From CAZKGE01 sp964636405 (lineage in GTDB: Bacteria > Bacillota > Clostridia > Christensenellales > CAG-138): a stretch of 64,000 bases of DNA. This document shows, piece by piece, positions 62,420-64,000 of this stretch. The stretch is taken from positions 1 to 64,000 of the forward strand of contig CAZWSI010000012.1 in assembly GCA_964636405.1 (NCBI GenBank), read 5' to 3'. Both the position numbers and the translations under genes were made by a program. The notes beneath the pieces were generated by a model that was not told the DNA's origin, did not search any database, and saw nothing but the letters and a program-made list of their open reading frames with translations. Numbering within the stretch: the stretch's first letter is position 1; each line of letters opens with the position of its first letter.

Positions 62420-63285
62420 TCCTCGTCGTGGATATCGGCAGCAATTCCATACGCACTATGACGGCCGAACGCGCGGAAAGCGGGTTCGGTTTTTCGTGCA
62501 AGGCGGTATACACGACGCGCCTTGCGGAGGGGCTGGACAAAACGGGGCTGCTGAGCCAGGCGGCTATGCGGGCGACGCTTGCCGTGCTCGCGGACGCCGC
62601 GGCCCTTGGCCGCGCAAACGGCGCGGCTCTTTTTGCATACGCCACGAGCGCCGTGCGGGACGCGGCAAACCGCGCGGATTTTCTCTTGCGGGCGGAAAGC
62701 GCCCTTGGCGTGCCGGTGCGCGTGCTCTCCGGCCGTGAGGAGGCGCGCTACGCCTATCTCGGCGCAACGGCGGGCACGGGCGCGCTGATCGACATCGGCG
62801 GCGGCAGCGCGCAAATTGTGACGGAAACGAATGCTGAAAGCTTCCCCATCGGCTGCGTGCGCGCAAGGGACTTTGGTCTTTCTTGTGCGCAAGACGTCCT
62901 CTCCCCCGCCGCCTGCCTGGAGGTTTCCCGCTGGGTGGACGCGCGGACGGACGCGCTGCGCGTGCGCGCCGCACGCTGGACGGGCGTGGGCGGCACAATT
63001 ACCACGCTCGGCGCGCTTTCGCTCGATCTGCCGGCATACGATCCGGCCCTTGTCAGCGGCGCGGCGCTTACACCGGAAGCGCTTGCCGCGCTCATTGCCA
63101 AGCTCAACAAGCTTGGAGACGCACGGCGCGCGCACCCGCTGCTTACCCAACGGCACGATGTGATCGTATGGGGCGCGCTGGTGCTTGCGCGGCTGATGGA
63201 ACGGCTTTCCGTGGATGCGCTTTTTGTAAGCGACGCAGACGGCATGGAGGGCTACGCCATGGAGGTGCTGGGCGGCCGTCCATAG
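62416..63285 (+). CDS. Ppx/GppA-family phosphatase
   Basis: Exopolyphosphatase or guanosine pentaphosphate phosphatase family, 289 residues, with ASKHA motifs DIGSNSIRT, ATSAVRDAANR, LIDIGGGSAQIV and VGGTITTLGAL. Short relative to enterobacterial Ppx, as is usual in Bacillota beside divIC. Coupled to the DivIC-like gene. Confidence 0.9.
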   Translation: MILVVDIGSNSIRTMTAERAESGFGFSCKAVYTTRLAEGLDKTGLLSQAAMRATLAVLADAAALGRANGAALFAYATSAVRDAANRADFLLRAESALGVPVRVLSGREEARYAYLGATAGTGALIDIGGGSAQIVTETNAESFPIGCVRARDFGLSCAQDVLSPAACLEVSRWVDARTDALRVRAARWTGVGGTITTLGALSLDLPAYDPALVSGAALTPEALAALIAKLNKLGDARRAHPLLTQRHDVIVWGALVLARLMERLSVDALFVSDADGMEGYAMEVLGGRP

Positions 63286-63310
63286 CAATTCAATGAAACG
63301 GAGCATACGC

Positions 63311-64000
63311 ATGATACGACTTGAACCCGTTACTAACCGAACCTTTCGAAAGATTGTGGATATGAAGCTGCCGCCGGAACAGAGCAAGTTTGTTGCGCCC
63401 AACGTGGTTTCACTTGCGCAAGCTTGGCTTTACAGGGATGAAGCGCGGCCCTTTGCCGTCTGCGACGGCGACGAGCCGGTGGGGTTTATGATGCTGGACT
63501 GGGACGAAGGTGAGCGCACCGTGGGTATCTGGCGCTTTATGATCGCCTTCGAGCATCAGCGCAAGGGCTACGGTCGAAGCGCCATGCAGGCCGCCGTGCA
63601 GCTTGTCCGCGAAAGCGGAAAATTCGATCTGATGCATCTGGATTTTGTGCCCGGAAACGAGGGGGCGCGCAGCCTGTATTACGCCATGGGCTTTCGGGAA
63701 AACGGCGATATCGAGGACGGTGAGATCGTGATGACGCTGCCGCTGACCGACGACCCGAAGCTGGGCATGCTCACCGCGGACGATGAGGATATGGACGGTT
63801 TCCTTGCCGTCATCGAATCAGAGGCAAAGGCGGGCAATCCCAGCGCCGAGGCGTTTTCGGATACGGAGGCGCTGAAAACGGCGGTTGCGGCGGGGCGTGT
63901 GAGACGCCTCACCATCATGGGCAAAACGGTCGGCCTGGCGTTGGACGGTGCTATTCTGATCGCGCAAGACAGCATGGCATATTATGAGTCGGCCGCAATG
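63311..64000 (+). CDS. GNAT acetyltransferase with C-terminal extension (3' end outside window)
   Basis: The first 150 residues form a GNAT domain like diamine acetyltransferases: KLPPEQSKFVAPN at the N-terminus and the acetyl-CoA loop HQRKGYGRSAMQ, then YYAMGFRENG. A further 80 residues continue to the window edge with no stop, so a second domain follows. Its function is not clear. Confidence 0.8.
   Translation, partial: MIRLEPVTNRTFRKIVDMKLPPEQSKFVAPNVVSLAQAWLYRDEARPFAVCDGDEPVGFMMLDWDEGERTVGIWRFMIAFEHQRKGYGRSAMQAAVQLVRESGKFDLMHLDFVPGNEGARSLYYAMGFRENGDIEDGEIVMTLPLTDDPKLGMLTADDEDMDGFLAVIESEAKAGNPSAEAFSDTEALKTAVAAGRVRRLTIMGKTVGLALDGAILIAQDSMAYYESAAM

Overview
The window is a 64 kb chromosomal segment from a GC-rich, endospore-forming anaerobe of the Bacillota (Clostridia type) that carries the Wood-Ljungdahl pathway. 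The sporulation genes yqfC, yqfD and sigG sit beside the conserved phoH-pgpH-ybeY-cdd-era-recO block. A near-complete acetyl-CoA synthase/corrinoid protein operon lies further right with its folate-branch enzymes, so the organism is probably an acetogen or uses the pathway in reverse. I found no rRNA, tRNA, CRISPR array or insertion sequence.

Layout. (1) 1-9533, minus strand: pyruvate phosphate dikinase (cut by the window edge), then recO, a 40-codon YqzL-like gene, era, cdd, ybeY, a 7TM-HD phosphohydrolase, phoH, yqfD and yqfC, mostly overlapping by a few bases. sigG follows on the plus strand. (2) 10655-19232, minus: one long operon encoding an ornithine cyclodeaminase homologue, a creatininase-family hydrolase, a flavin reductase, a complete BMP-type (nucleoside-like) ABC importer and an iron alcohol dehydrogenase. 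It starts at a near-consensus promoter divergent from an XRE-cupin regulator. (3) 20380-22390, minus: a PHP-domain protein and a HAD phosphatase. (4) 22567-28770, plus: a bacterial microcompartment locus (hexamer, tandem and permuted shell proteins, vertex protein, EutT-like and PduL-like enzymes, PduS-like electron carrier, EutP/PduV-like GTPase). Its aldehyde dehydrogenase is truncated and frameshifted, and no signature enzyme is present. A response regulator with two ANTAR domains follows on the minus strand. (5) 29648-35047: an amidohydrolase, small regulators and two unknown proteins. (6) 35228-37214: a MotA/ExbB-like and MotB/OmpA-like motor pair. (7) 37498-41848: a FecCD-type metal-chelate importer with a methyltransferase and a THEP1-like NTPase. 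(8) 41845-59795: a PucR regulator, divergent from the one-carbon region: a corrinoid methyl-transfer module, metF, a CooC-like ATPase, acsD, acsC, acsE, acsB, acsV, a DUF3786 gene, fhs, fchA and a folD homologue. (9) 60061-64000: YhhN-family membrane protein, rmuC, a DivIC-like protein, a Ppx/GppA phosphatase and an acetyltransferase cut by the window edge.

How the parts work together. Fhs, FchA, FolD and MetF convert formate to methyl-tetrahydrofolate. AcsE moves the methyl group to the AcsCD corrinoid protein, AcsV reactivates that corrinoid, and AcsB makes acetyl-CoA. The catalytic CO dehydrogenase gene (acsA) and metV are not in the window. A second methyltransferase, corrinoid protein and activator set precedes metF and could feed or drain methyl groups for a substrate not identified here.
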